In this document: positions 1 to 15,179 of the stretch, piece by piece
How positions within the stretch are numbered: position 1 is the stretch's first letter
Layout: every line of letters begins with the position of its first letter
DNA from: Hirsutella rhossiliensis
Taxonomy: Eukaryota > Ascomycota > Sordariomycetes > Hypocreales > Ophiocordycipitaceae
Direction: 5' to 3'
DNA length: 64,000 nt
Assembly (NCBI RefSeq): GCF_020360975.1
Contig: NW_025408670.1
Location: 3,286,001 to 3,350,000, forward strand
Notes under the pieces: generated by a model
Seen by the model: the letters and a program-made list of their open reading frames with translations, nothing else
Database searches by the model: none
Told to the model about the DNA's origin: nothing
Made by a program: the position numbers and the translations under genes

Positions 1-765
1 CGGCTCTGAAGGTACCTATCCACCTTGGGTAGCAGGGCAGCCACACAGGTTACCGCTTAGCACAACAATGGGCTCACAGTACCTGCCGAGCTTGACCGCA
101 GAGGAGTCTGGCACGGCACCTGGAGTACGTACAACTTACCAGGCCCAGCAGGGTCGATTCGTGAGGCAATTGGGGATGCGAGAAGGACTCAATTTTTTCG
201 TGTTCGTTATCAGACACCGAGCGATGGAACTGGTCAAGATGCCCCAGGTCGGGCACCAAAGCAGTGCCCAATCATCCATGGCGTTGCTTTGTTGCCTGCC
301 GATAGAGAGGGGGCCGGTGCTGCCTCGAGGCACTTTGTACAGTAAGGGGCTGGGAAACGCCCGTGGCGGGGTCTTTTCCAATGCAATGGACCTTGGCCTT
401 TTTGCGGGAGAGAGAATCGTGGCCCTTGTACCCAAGTACGATACCCTCACCGACTCACCGAGCATGTAACTTATGCTTGCATGGACCAAGACGACAAAGA
501 GAGTGGCAAGACCGAGTGTCGCGAGGCATGATGGCTCAAACAGCATTGTTGCATCGCCAACCTCGTCTTTGAGTCGTCCAACCGCATGTCTGGCCTTGGA
601 TACGGAGTATGCGCGCCTCTATAGCGCACCCCCAGGCCCTGGCAACCAGCCCCTGGGATATATGTGTCTACCACGGCTCTACCCGAAGTCGCCATCCTTT
701 CTGAACTTGGTCTCCGTCACCCGGCATGCCATTCCAACGCCGACTGCTTTCCGAACCCAGACCCG
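1..765. other. Intergenic, 3' of the ATP sulfurylase gene
   Basis: No convincing gene was found. Several overlapping short open frames exist on both strands. The longest, on the minus strand at 136-546, starts with a hydrophobic stretch but has no recognisable domain. Confidence 0.5.
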
Positions 766-4448
<3,683 letters not shown>

Positions 4449-4863
4449 ATGGCCACCATCATCCTGGGCTCGCTCCCAATGGGGAGACGAGGGCAAGGAC
4501 AAGCCCACCGACATACATACTCTGTCCCGAGGTCCAATATTGCGCCCGAGCTGCCGGCGGGCCACTGCCGGTCACTCCATCGTAGCCAATAGAGTTTCTA
4601 TAACTTCCACCTGCTACCTTCAGGCCTCGTCAACCCCAAATCCATCAACCTCATCGGCTCCGGCGTCGTCTTCCACGTCCCTAGCTCCTTTATTAAGGAG
4701 CTCGCCTCGTCTCAGGCCGCTTTAAGAACTACCGCTAACGCCTGGCCCCCTACTATATCGACGCCGTCCAGTTTATCAAGGACGTATAAGGCAAGAACTA
4801 CAAGCTCCTTGTCGAGGGCGCAAACGCCCTTATTCTAGACATCGACTACGGTATATACGCCTA
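4449..4863 (+). pseudogene. Adenylosuccinate synthetase relic (ADE12-like), internally deleted
   Basis: The frame opens with MATIILGS and then WGDEGK, the N-terminal GTP-binding signature of adenylosuccinate synthetase, the enzyme that commits IMP to AMP. A block recognisable as the family's [19 protein letters not shown] segment follows. A jump then skips roughly a hundred residues and lands in a block matching the family's RLAPY...DAVQFIKD and [16 protein letters not shown] regions (4727-4860). Stop codons interrupt the frame at about 4738 and 4787, the start has small frame shifts, and everything after DYG is missing. No intron is visible. The gene is dead. The functional locus must lie elsewhere, because the enzyme is needed for AMP synthesis. 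Assignment is from motif recognition only. Confidence 0.82.
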
Positions 4864-6210
4864 ATTATATAACCAGCAGCAATTCTGCGGGGTCAAGATT
4901 GGTTGGAAAGGCACCGGCCCTTCGAGAGACGACATGATTACGCGTGCGGATGGAGCTTGATAGTGCAGGGAGCGTATGGGTAGGATGTCGATAGCGTGTC
5001 GGGTTTGTTTGTACTGTACTTTTGGAGATTCAGAGCCGGCATAGTTAAGGTAATTATATCCTCGGTTGATCATCACCTCAGTTATAGCCGGATGCTCCGT
5101 GCACCCCGGCCTTATCCCGCAGCAAACTCCCACCACCGCCACCACCGCCACCACCGATGTTACTTCTCACTTCTCCCCAGGCACCCAGCCCAGCTCGAGC
5201 CGTTTGCAAGGCCGAGGTACTGTAATTATTAGTACCTCGATACAGGCGTCTGCGTCCCGCTTGATCAGTGTCGGCGAATCTGATTGGCCACTGTCCTCGG
5301 AATGGTACGAGACAGCAGCACCCTCGCTGCGTCCCGCCAACAGGTCATCATCGTCTGGTCCTCCCTTGCTGCCGCTTGTTGTGCGTGTCAAGGTGTCCGA
5401 CACCCAGAGTAAACAAACAATCGGATCGGATCGGAAATCAACGGAGAGCGCTGTCCTCGACGTCAATAATAAGAAATAAGTGAGACCTCTCCTTCTTTGT
5501 CTTTTTTTTTCTTGTGCTGCATCGATCTTAGTCGCGGTACCTTTGGCACCGCCTCCTCAGCCGCCCAGTGCAATAAGCGGGACGGGGCGAAGCAGCCTGA
5601 GAGCAAGCAGGCAAGCAATCCGGTTCCTTTTCCAGCGCTAACCCGTGCCTGGAGCCGCCACTAATAATACTTCGCCGTCGGGTGTCCACAGTATCCCGTC
5701 CCGACTACGCACCTGGCTCTTGGACAAGGTTCAGCTATTTGAGATTCCCGGGCCACTAAAAGCACAGCGCTGTAGCACTGTAGCTCCCCGTGCACATCCC
5801 AGCGCCTAGCACGGCCTGGTAGGTCCGTCTCTCGTCCGCTTCTGTCACGCCTCTCTTTTTCTCTCTTCTATTCCATGCCCTCCTCTGTCTGCTCTGCTGC
5901 AATTGAGCCGCCATCGACGAGCTCCTCTTTCCCCCCCGCCGCCGCCGACGCCGACGCCGACACCGGCCCTCTCGGCCTCTGCAACAGCTTGAGACGAGAC
6001 AAGCCGTCCCGAGACACATCGCCTTGTTGTCGGCCGCCCAACGATCCCCCATGTCTTTCCCGACCGGTGCGCTGAGACTCGGCTCGGATCTGCCATCTCT
6101 CGTCCTCGCTTGAGCGGTGCAAGCCGTGTCCAGCACTGACGCCCCGGCGCTTTGCCTTCTCTTCTCCTCCGCCTCCGCAACGACTTCACTTTCCGCGGCG
6201 CCCATTCGCC
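4864..6210. other. Intergenic and 5' leader of the TRP-like gene
   Basis: No supported gene was found. A run of about six CACCGC-type triplets lies at 5130-5157. The last 400 bases before the next start codon are pyrimidine-rich (CTCTCTTTTTCTCTCTTC near 5850), as is usual for fungal transcription start regions. Confidence 0.5.
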
Positions 6211-9191
6211 ATGTCGCCGGCTCGAGCTCGCTTCTCCGGCCTCTTCCCTCTCGTCCTATCCCTGTTGACCTTCCTGCTGGCCGTTTCGGCCGTCGACAAG
6301 GTCTACATCACTGGCGATGGCATCGACGGCGTGTCCCGCAAGCTCGACGTCAGTCGCTACCCGGCCCTTTACACCGGCGACTTTGACGACTGCATGGGCG
6401 GCGAGAGCTTGTTCAACGTCACCAGGTTCGACGCCGCCTACTATGCCGACAACCTCACCGTGCTCTTTCATCTCGACGGGACCACCAACATCCAAAGCGA
6501 GAATCTCATTCGTACGTCCATCTCATCCCGCTGTCGGACTGCGACTCCCGTGTATGACGCTTCTACGCCCATCTGATTGCTGACTGGTGTGTCCGTCCAG
6601 TCCACATCTCCGTCCAAGCATACGGCGAGAACCGGTTCAACATGACATATGACCCGTGCAAGGCCAACATTGCCAGCATGTGTCCCCTCAAGGCCAGCGT
6701 GCCCGTCACTGCTTTTGCGACGATTCCCATCTCCCCCACCGACGTCGCCGGCATCCCCTCCATCGCGTTGGGCATCCCCGATCTCGAAGGCTTTGCGCGC
6801 CTGCAAATCTTCGCAAACTCGACCCAAACGGAGATTGGCTGCTTCCAGGCCGTCATGAGAAACGGCAACTCGTTTTCCCAGCCAAAGGCTGTCGGCACCA
6901 TCATGGGCATCCTGACAGCCTTCGCCACCCTGGCATCGTTCGCCACGGCAGTCTACGGGCTGAGCATGACGCACATGCGCACGCATTACGCGCACTCCTT
7001 TTCCGTCCTCGTCATCTTCGAGACCTTTCAGTCCATCTTCTTTTCCGGTGCCCTCTCGGTCAACTGGCCGAGCGTGCTTCCTGCCTGGTGGAGCAACTTT
7101 GCTTGGTCCGCTGGCATGTTCGCCAACGAGCGCATCGTTGACTCCATTAGCATTTTTACCGGCACCAACGCTAACATTAGCCAAGTTGGAGGGGCCGGCT
7201 CTGTCCAGATCAACAACGGCGGCGGCCTGCTGCAGCAGATTTACGGCAGGTCGCTGTCCGCCCCGGCTTTTGACAATGTGCCGGTCCAAGCTCTCGCGCG
7301 ACGAGCAGAGTACAACACCAGCAACCCCTACGAATACACATGGCACGGCCACCCTCGGACTCCAGGCATGCCCATGCCTGGCACCTGGCCCGGATTCGGC
7401 GGTACCTTGTCGGCGGTGGACGTCCCCCCTGCCGAGGCGTTCCTAGTCAGCTTGATCTGGTTGCTGGTGATTCTGGGCGGCGTCGCCCTGTTCGTCGTCG
7501 TCACCAAGCTGGTCCTGGATGTGCTCGTCAGGACAAAATGCCTCAAGACCGACGGCTTCGACTATTTCCGCTCCCATCTCGGTGGTTATCTTGCCGCTGC
7601 AGTGCTCCGGACCCTCTTCATCGCCTTCTTTACCATCATGACCTTGTCCCTGTTTCAGTTTTCGCTTCACGGGCCGGCCGGGCCGACGGCCATTGCCGCC
7701 ATCGTCTGGCTTATCCTCCTGGTAGGGGTCGGTGGATTGATTGCATACGCTTGCTACTCCAGGCTTCGTGGGGGCAAGCTCGAACTCTGCCGGGACACGG
7801 TTCGACTCGAGCGCGGAACGCTATTCCGAAAGATTCCGTTCATCGCCGCCACGAGGGCCAGCCAGATGGACGAGAGCGAGACCAGGGAGAAGCCGTATCT
7901 GTTTGGCGCAATACCGTTTGTCAGGATCAAGTACACGGCCCGCGACCCCGCCAGGCCCACCGTGCACCAGGACGAGGGCTTCACCAAGCGATTTGGATGG
8001 CTTGCAGCGCGATACCGACGAACGAGATGGTGGTTCCCCGCCGCCTACATCGGCTATCTGTTCTTCAGGGCCTGCTTCATCGGAGGCGGCGCTCGCAATC
8101 CCCTGGCTCAGGTCTTTGGACTGTTCATCTGGGAGATTCTGGCGTTGCCGGTCATCATCAAGCTGAGCCCATTTGAGAGCAACCGCATCACGGCCATCGC
8201 CATCTGGATGCTCTCGATATCCAAAATCGTCACCACGGGACTCTCCATCGCGTTCCTGCCCGACTTTGGTATCAATCGTATCGTCGCCACAGTACTGGGG
8301 ATAATCATCATCATTGTCCAAGGATTCATAGCCATCGCCATTCTGGTATTGATTTCAATAGGCCTCGTCTCGACGTGGATGTCTCTCTCTCGAAATCGCG
8401 AAAAATTCCCCGAGCCGCTGGACCAGACTCGTATCCGATACTTTGAGCACCTTGAGGCTGGCGCAGCCGATCTCCCCCCGAAACCCAAGGGAGGAAACAG
8501 TCCAGAGGCACTCGCCGAGCCCTATTTCAACGTACGAGATGTGCGCCGCGCTCCCAAGATAGTAGACGAGGGTGGCACTGCTGCTCCCGGGGTCCCTGAA
8601 CCATCAGGCCAAGTTGGAGCTTTGAGCGCTGCGGCGAGCGTTCGGCGCAGCCGCGCCAACAGTGCGAGCTCACGCTGCTCCGTCAACAGCCTTCCGCGCA
8701 CTGGTCGCACTCACCGGGTGTCTTGGAGCTTGAAGGACGTGTCGCAATGGGACGCCGAAATGAATAGGGGCGACGTACAGCGCACGGGGTTCTCACGATC
8801 AGGCTCTCTTCGCATGCATGGACTCAACAACGAGGGGCAGGGCACTGCATCGCCGGCCAGGAGGCCGCCCATGACTCCAATGCGAGAGTCCTTTGAAGGG
8901 CCAATGTGGAGCGTTCCCGCCCCTGCAAGAGAACAAGGGACGGGGCCTGATACGTTGATGGGCGGGTTGGAAGAAGACGAGACGAACGACTTCGCGGCCG
9001 ACAGGCTTGCAGAGACTCACTCTCCGCCGACAAGGGAAGAGGAGCGTTTAGGAACGCACGCACCAACGAGCGAGAAAGCCGAAGAGAGGGCTACCTCGTC
9101 CGCTCCCAAGGCGGCAGCGAGTGGGGAGGTTGAGACGCATAAATCCCCGCCTGTCGCGGATCCTGATGACAAAAAGGCGGGAAACTCCTGA
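6211..9191 (+). CDS. TRP-like/Flc-family integral membrane protein
   Basis: The protein belongs to the fungal TRP-like channel family (Pkd2/Flc flavin-carrier group), which acts in ER, Golgi or plasma membrane calcium and cell-wall homeostasis. Two exons, 6211-6511 and 6601-9191, encode 963 residues. Residues 1-27 form a signal peptide. A lumenal ML-like domain follows (about 28-190), with the conserved DDCMGG and N-glycosylation sites. About nine hydrophobic segments then lie between residues 198 and 692. The remaining 270 residues are a Ser-, Pro- and Glu-rich cytosolic tail with basic patches that look like phosphorylation targets. The start is the first ATG of the frame and directly precedes the signal peptide. 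The transported ion or flavin cannot be told from sequence. Confidence 0.9.
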
Positions 9192-10341
9192 AACAACCAT
9201 GACAAGGTCTCGTTCCTTCTGGGGACCTCGCTTGAATGACGTGACATTCTTCTGACTTGGCTTCTTTCCCTCGATAACTCAGGCGAGTCGTGCTGGACAG
9301 TCAAGCAGCGCAAGAGATGGGCCCAGGTGGCTCACTGTATTTGGGACTGATTTAGATTTTTGACCGGTACAGGGACGCCGGATGGGCGTTGCGGAGGGTA
9401 GCTTTGGATAGCATGGCGTCGTGTTTGCACATCCTCCCCCCCTTTTTTTCTATGTAATATCTTTTATGAGCAGCAAGTATATTGGCAGAGACAATGCTCT
9501 GGCCTCGTGTTGTTGTGAAGCCGATTTTGGTGGTCTTCGTGAGAGGACAGTGGAGTGGTAGCCTTTACGCGCAACGGCTGATGTTAATATGAGGCCCCCT
9601 TTGCCTCGTAGACCCTCCTCAGTATCTAGCAGACCGAAAGTGGAGGAGTGTGGCTTGTCAAGGCGCAGCGCCGATACCGCACAATTAGGTGTGCACATTC
9701 CCCGTCTTGACTGCGCACCCCCCTCTAATTACGCCTACCTTATAAAGTGAAGCTATTCGCGATACGGGCACGAAGGCTGCTTATGTAATTCTACACATTC
9801 GGGCTCGAGGCTTGAAGATGCGTTATTTCGTCGAATTGAGCCCTGTCTGCCTGTCTGCCGTCCTTGAAGGAGTTCGTCGATATATAATTCCGCTGTGCCT
9901 CTTCCTCGTCTTGGACAGCCTCTTCTACCTCATCCCACTGTGTGGGCTCTTGCGAGGGCATCGCGACGATGATTTCCTCCTGTGTGCTGTGCCCTCGTGG
10001 GCTCGTCCCTACGAGGCAAAGTCCCCTTAATATCAACGGTCAGTTACATTGGCGGCCCTGTTGAAAAGACGTCACCACTCCTGTTGCACCCGACAAGCAG
10101 CACAAAATCAAACGGAAAACTGCGCGCGAGCAACCCATGTGTTGAGAAACAAGCCATTATTTGCAAACACCTAGCTATGCATGTGCAATCCCGTGATCTT
10201 GGCGATAACTAAGCTTGTGCTCTAATCCTCTCCCGTTCTCTCAGAGCGTCTTCATCCTTTCACTTCCAGACTAGGTTACCATTCTACCACCCCATTTTGT
10301 GCTCTGCTGCCTTCCCTCGCATGCATTGCCGCTTGCGTCGG
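9192..10341. other. Intergenic with an old repeat relic
   Basis: The stretch lies between the convergent TRP-like gene and the hypothetical gene ending at 10342. Parts of 9590-10030 resemble parts of the repeat block at 42400-43790: a shared CTTGTCAAGGCGC-type core near 9655, and a block near 9925-9990 containing AGGGCATCG and CGATGAT. I take it as a decayed copy of the same unclassified element. Confidence 0.45.
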
Positions 10342-11475
10342 TCAACCCGCGTGGCGATGAGACCGGTTGATATACTGGCGTTGAATGTGCCTGTGCACGC
10401 CATCGAGCTTCGCGTGGACAATCTGACGTTCGTCTCGAGCCGCAATCTCAAATCGAAACTCTTCTCGTGGCTGCTTGAAGTCTTCAAGGCTATCGGCAAT
10501 CTTGGCCACGGTGAACTGCTCGTTGCAGCGCTTGTAGAGGCGCCCGATATGGGGAAGGAGGGCGTCGTTGTCGTCCAAGGTGGGAACATGCTCCCCCTTG
10601 ATGAGCGCACTGTCCTCATGGGCCTTGTAGAAGTTGTACACGACCCAGACGGCGTCGGGTGTGCCGTCATGCTTGACCTCGACGACGGCGCCAAAACCAG
10701 TCGCGGCCCACCAAGGGCCGGTGCCGAAGGCATCTGAATCGGGGTCCGTACGGTCTGGGCCTCCCTCATCCGAGTCATAATCGTCATCGGCACAGTAGTA
10801 GAGGGCACCAATCTGGGCAAAGACAAAGCCATGCTCGTGATTGATGTCGTCGGACTGGGCGCTCTCTACTGAGTCTTCTCCGGAGCTGCGCTGCTCGCGG
10901 CGGCGGCGGCGAGGGCTGAGGGGTGTTCCAAGTGGCTGTGCGCTCCTGTACTCGATGGTCACATTGAGGTTGATGCCGAGGACGCTTCTATTGAGAACAC
11001 CGCGCTCGTTTGATTTGTCGTCAAGGTTGGGCCAGAGATAGAAGCCTCCGGTTCTGATGCCATAGCGAACGGTCTTGCCCCCGAAGGCACTTTTGCCGAG
11101 CTCGATGAATGGCGTCCTGGTCATCTCCATTTGGAAGCAAAGCTCGCCAGCTGATTCGACATTGTTGAATTCTGTTTGCTGAACAAGGTCGATGAATTTG
11201 GCAACGGGCATGCTGTAATTCATCCGTCGATGAGCTCGGCCGTTCCAAATTTCGGAGAAAGCCCTGTACTCGGCATACTCCTCCTTGGTTGGGAACTTCT
11301 TGTGAATGGCGGCTCTTTGTTTCACGTAACCGAGTCTGCAGAGAGACTCCTTCGCGTCTTGCCACCGGTGAAAAATCTCTCGTTGCTTTGGGGTGAAGAG
11401 CGCTATAAGCTGCTCGTCGTAAGAGTTGGATCCAGATCCATTTCCATTTCTACTGCTGACGAAATGCAGCGTTGC
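10342..11475 (-). CDS. Hypothetical protein, first exon not resolved
   Basis: A long open frame runs from 11475 to the TGA at 10342. I do not recognise the family. The translated part (about 375 residues) has a mixed alpha/beta composition, an Arg-rich and Ser-rich loop in the middle, an acidic stretch with several DDD/DSDE clusters, and aromatic blocks such as GPWWAATGFG and WVVYNFYKAHED. It has no signal peptide or membrane segment. The frame is closed by TAG at 11476-11478 and has no ATG until 11223, although residues upstream of that ATG look coding. A 5' exon joined through an AG acceptor near 11460 is therefore likely. The upstream exon may have been lost or obscured by the adjacent AT-rich island. 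Coding status is likely, function unknown. Confidence 0.6.
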   Translation of the reverse strand, partial: ATLHFVSSRNGNGSGSNSYDEQLIALFTPKQREIFHRWQDAKESLCRLGYVKQRAAIHKKFPTKEEYAEYRAFSEIWNGRAHRRMNYSMPVAKFIDLVQQTEFNNVESAGELCFQMEMTRTPFIELGKSAFGGKTVRYGIRTGGFYLWPNLDDKSNERGVLNRSVLGINLNVTIEYRSAQPLGTPLSPRRRRREQRSSGEDSVESAQSDDINHEHGFVFAQIGALYYCADDDYDSDEGGPDRTDPDSDAFGTGPWWAATGFGAVVEVKHDGTPDAVWVVYNFYKAHEDSALIKGEHVPTLDDNDALLPHIGRLYKRCNEQFTVAKIADSLEDFKQPREEFRFEIAARDERQIVHAKLDGVHRHIQRQYINRSHRHAG

Positions 11476-11639
11476 CTACTGGGATGACGACAGGGATAAT
11501 GAATTAGGTGGGTGGTAGGTGGGTTGGTTGGTTGGCAGGAAGGCTGGTGGGGAAGCATGCAAGAGGTAAGTAGCTAACTTAGCGTGCGTGCTTCTGATAA
11601 ATATGTCCCGCACGAAAGCATAGATCAGCAGCGTGAGTC

Positions 11640-12255
11640 ATCTTTGATCTGGCGTAGTCACCCGCTCACCTGATGAAAATAGGAGGGGAAAAACAGAGTA
11701 TTACGATTTGCCCCGTGGTAAATCTCTATTTAGCCTAGACTCTATAGAAATCCCCTCATTTAGTTGGGCGTTGCGTGTCTTAGTTATCTGCTAGAAATCT
11801 CAATCTTATACGTCGCGCTCACCTCGCGCGGGGGATAAGCCCCTATAGTAACTTAGGGCCCCTCCCTAAGGGGGACCTCTCCCTTACTGGCTCGGGCGCT
11901 CGAGTACGCTTTTCCCTAGTTAAAGCTCTCTAAAAAATTCTAAGGATTTACTATTAAAAGATAATTAATATATAGTACTAGCTAGTGATATCTAGGTACT
12001 TTTATTTTAGCGGATTAGGCCGAATAGAGATTCGCTTTAGGGCAAATAGTAATACTCTAAAAAAAAGGAGGATAAGGACTATAAGCTACTTCGTAGTGCT
12101 TTCCGGACTCTAATATACGGACTACGTACGCCCCTTCACCTGCAGCAGTATAATTTTTTATATTTAAAAAATTACTTCTGCTCTCAGTTGCGGTAGCTTT
12201 TAAGCGCGATTTGCCCTTTCTCTCTTTTAATTTTTTTTCTTTTCACCCAGGTCAT
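11640..12255. other. AT-rich island between two genes
   Basis: Base composition changes abruptly to AT-rich with many TA dinucleotides and short ORF-less runs, for example near 11930-12030 and 12150-12180. This resembles the AT-rich, repeat-derived islands of fungal genomes. No coding sequence or terminal repeat could be recognised. Confidence 0.6.
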
Positions 12256-12693
12256 GCCACTTGCGCCCCTGGGAACTTACGAATCTTCTCTTCCTCAAGG
12301 CCGGCTGCTTGAGTCGTCAATATCGTATTGCCTTTCCCTCCGCCTTCTCTGATCCTCACTGGTCAATCCTCTCCATACGATTCTGGAAATGCCTGCCCCA
12401 GTTCTCTTCGTTCCGTTCGAGCTGCCCGAGCACAGGTCGCTCGACCCCTCTGCGTCCGAGTATGAAAAGAAAAGGGCCATTTCGTGGATCAGTGGCGTGC
12501 TAGCGACTTCATGCCATGGATACAGCGCTCTCAAAAACGATATCTTGGTCGCTTGCTCGCTGAGGTGTTAGGATCAGAAATTTCATTCTGCCCGATTTGG
12601 GACGCGATAACCCCAACTATCTCCAGCATAAGAAGCTGTCAGACGGAAAAACCAAGATGAAAACGAGTCAACGAATTCGAGATGATATGGGTG

Positions 12694-13418
12694 TTAAGCC
12701 CCGTGCTCGTCACCTGCCCGCGTGCTTTGCTCCTCCACGTCTTGCCCAGCGTCAAGCTGCCGCTGCTGACGCCGCTGCCGCTCAACCTGCCCGAGCCCAG
12801 CCCCCTTGTCCTCCCCGTCCTCCTGTCGCCGCCGCCGCCGCCTCTGCCCCCCAGGGGCCCCCTCCCTGCGCATCCGCTGCCTGCTCGCCCGAAGAACCAA
12901 CCGCCGCCGGCGCCCGGCGCCATCATCGTCTTCTCCCGACTGCGGCTGTCGCCGCCACAGTCTCGGCCGCTCGTCTTGTTGGCCCTCTGGGCCGGGTGCG
13001 TGGGTATCCGGCTCCTGTGACGCCGCCGGTGCCGAGGGGAGCGGCGGCGGACGGCGCAGGACAATGACAATGGTGTCTGAGTTGCGGTAGGCTTGGATAT
13101 CTGGGAGGCCGGGCCCGGGCCTTCGTTCGTAGATGGGTGCGAGTAGAGACTGCTGCTGCTGCTGGGACGAAGTCGAGGACTCTGCGTCGCCACTGTTCCG
13201 CCCCTCTCCACGTTACCGTCTGTATCTCAACCACCGTTGCCCACGACCACTGAAAGCTCGTGCCGCTCGTCTTGTCCGTCTGGGACGAATGGAGGGGGTG
13301 GTGGAGATGGGGGGACGTACGCTGCACAGTTGAAGCACGCAGCGCGCGGCTGGGCCATGGAGACGGGGATGTTGCACCCGGGACAGCGGGCGATGTCGTC
13401 GCCACCGCTCATCGACAT
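12694..13418 (-). CDS. Hypothetical small protein with an N-terminal two-CxxC zinc-binding motif
   Basis: Two exons, 13321-13418 and 12694-13192, joined by a GTACGT...CAG intron in matching phase, give 198 residues. The start at 13418 has the context CACCATG. Residues about 12-33 contain CPGC and, 14 residues on, CFNC, a pattern that could bind one zinc ion. A short Gln run follows, then a stretch around YRNSDTIVIVLRR that looks like a real folded segment. The last 90 residues are strongly charged (Arg-, Glu- and Gln-rich) and may be disordered or nucleic-acid binding. I do not recognise a named family. The intron choice restores an open frame through otherwise blocked sequence, which supports the model. 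Exact ends of the low-complexity tail are less certain. Confidence 0.55.
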
Positions 13419-15179
13419 GGTGAACACAGGCGCGGCGCAGACAGACGACGACGTCGACGGGAGTCTCTGGCTGGGGAGCGGCAAGGAGAAGAGGGCTGGC
13501 TGGTGGTGCCGGTGAAGAATGCAGCTCGCTGACTCTCGCCCTGGGCTGCGGGATACACGCCATATATGTGGGCATCGACTCACGAGACATGTACGACGTG
13601 GCGAAGAAGGTGTTTGTGCGAGGCTATATATGTTTGCGTGCGAGCGTGCTCGTGCATGCTATCCGGCCCTCCGTGTCCCAAACCAGATGCCGCATATTCG
13701 ACAAGGGAAAAGAGAGAAAAAGCAAATACAAAAGGGGACAGAAACATTCGTCAGCCCGGAGCGTTGGGCGGCAGACCGAATCCTCTGCCCGACAGAGGGC
13801 TCAGGAGATCGGCAGGCAACTTCCCACTCAGCCCTTGGAGAGTGCACCAAGAAACAAGACCGAACGACAAGGGCCAGGGTTGGGAAGAAGAGACAAGACG
13901 GGGCAAGAGGATGACGTCCTTGGGGGCGGGCAGGTAGACAGATCCGCCGCCCTGGCAAAGGACCTACCGTGTCAGACATCATGAGCCCCCTCACCGTCCT
14001 TTTGCTGTTGGCCGAGACTGCTGGTCGTTTGCCTCGCCTTCCCTTCTGCTCGGATGCTTGCTCCTGCCACGCCCGTGGGATTGGACCCCGTGCAAGCAAC
14101 CCGCGGCTCCCGCATATGCAGGTCTTGGCTGGGCGGTCCTTGGCAGAGCCGACGGACCAGTGCTGGTGCTGCTGCAATCATTCGGCCCTGCAACGATGCT
14201 CTCTTGGCTGCTGGCCCGGCGGAGCAGAGATGAGACGCTTATACATGCATACGGTACAAGATCTGGGCCCTCCCATCTGGGTCCTCCTACCTGGGTCCTC
14301 CTACCTGGGCCCTCCGCCTCCCACCGAAAGGCTCGCTTCTACCAATCCCACCCATGTCTCGCCTGCTCCTGTTGTATCTGGTCGAGGCGGATCCGGGTCT
14401 CGGTTGGACCGATTGCCGAGCGCAAGTCGCCGTTTGAAAGGGCGCGAGGGTTGGCATGCATCGTGTCAGCCACCCGAGGCCTGCTTCCTGTCGTCTCTTC
14501 TCTCTTTCCACTTCCCTCGCCCGGCTCCCCCCCCCAACCACGATGCCCATGCTGGCCTCAACTTTCCCCGTCGACGCTGCTCGTGCAACGCCGCCCCCAG
14601 CATGTCGCTCAGGACTGTCGGGTTGAAACACGGGGAAACGTTGCACAAACTTGTCCCGACGTTCCCGAGAGATGGCGCGCCGCCTCCGACCGCTGGCATT
14701 CAACGCTTTCATTTGGTGACGCTTTCTCTGTGTATCCATCCCTCACGCCGCCGGCCGCCTGCATCATCGTGCCCGTCCAACTCCGTTCTAACCCTGCAGA
14801 CCTGGATCTTTGAACCATCTTTCCGTGCTCCGCATCCCCATCCCGCACACCCGAGGCGGTCAAGACAAGAAAAGAAAAAAAAACAGAAAAAACTACAACG
14901 AGCCCGGCGACTTATACATTACCGACCTTCTTGCGCCAGCCAACCGTGTCCAGAAAGGTGACGGGACCATGCAGCAGTCCCACCGTCTGTCCGATTTGGG
15001 ATGCGCACTGGGCCCGAGAGCCCCGAATTTTTAGTAACAACAGGAATACAAGGCCGGTAGAGGCCGCCGACAGATGTGACAGGAGCTTTCTTGGAAAACC
15101 GCCCACATGTCGAGTGGAGAGACGTGTAGGAAAAACGAGAGAGCGTCATGGGCCTAAAAGACGGTGAGTATGAGGATGG
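13419..15179. other. Intergenic with a short tandem repeat
   Basis: No supported gene was found. Long overlapping open frames in this stretch are composition-driven. Three near-identical 14-base units of the type CTGGGTCCTCCTAC lie at about 14275-14312. An A-rich tract is at 14870-14895. Confidence 0.45.

Noticed and set aside
136..546. Minus-strand open frame with a hydrophobic N-terminus (MLFEPSCLATLG...)
   Set aside because: It has no recognisable domain after the first 30 residues and overlaps other open frames of similar length. There is no splice or conservation support.
12389..12571. 60-codon plus-strand frame starting MPAPVLFVPFELPEHRSLD
   Set aside because: It reads somewhat like protein, but no continuing exon, domain or neighbour supports it. 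It is kept only as a weak candidate.
13969..14961. 330-codon plus-strand open frame
   Set aside because: It has a low-complexity Pro/Ser/Arg-rich translation, overlaps another frame of 251 codons and contains a DNA tandem repeat. No domain is visible.
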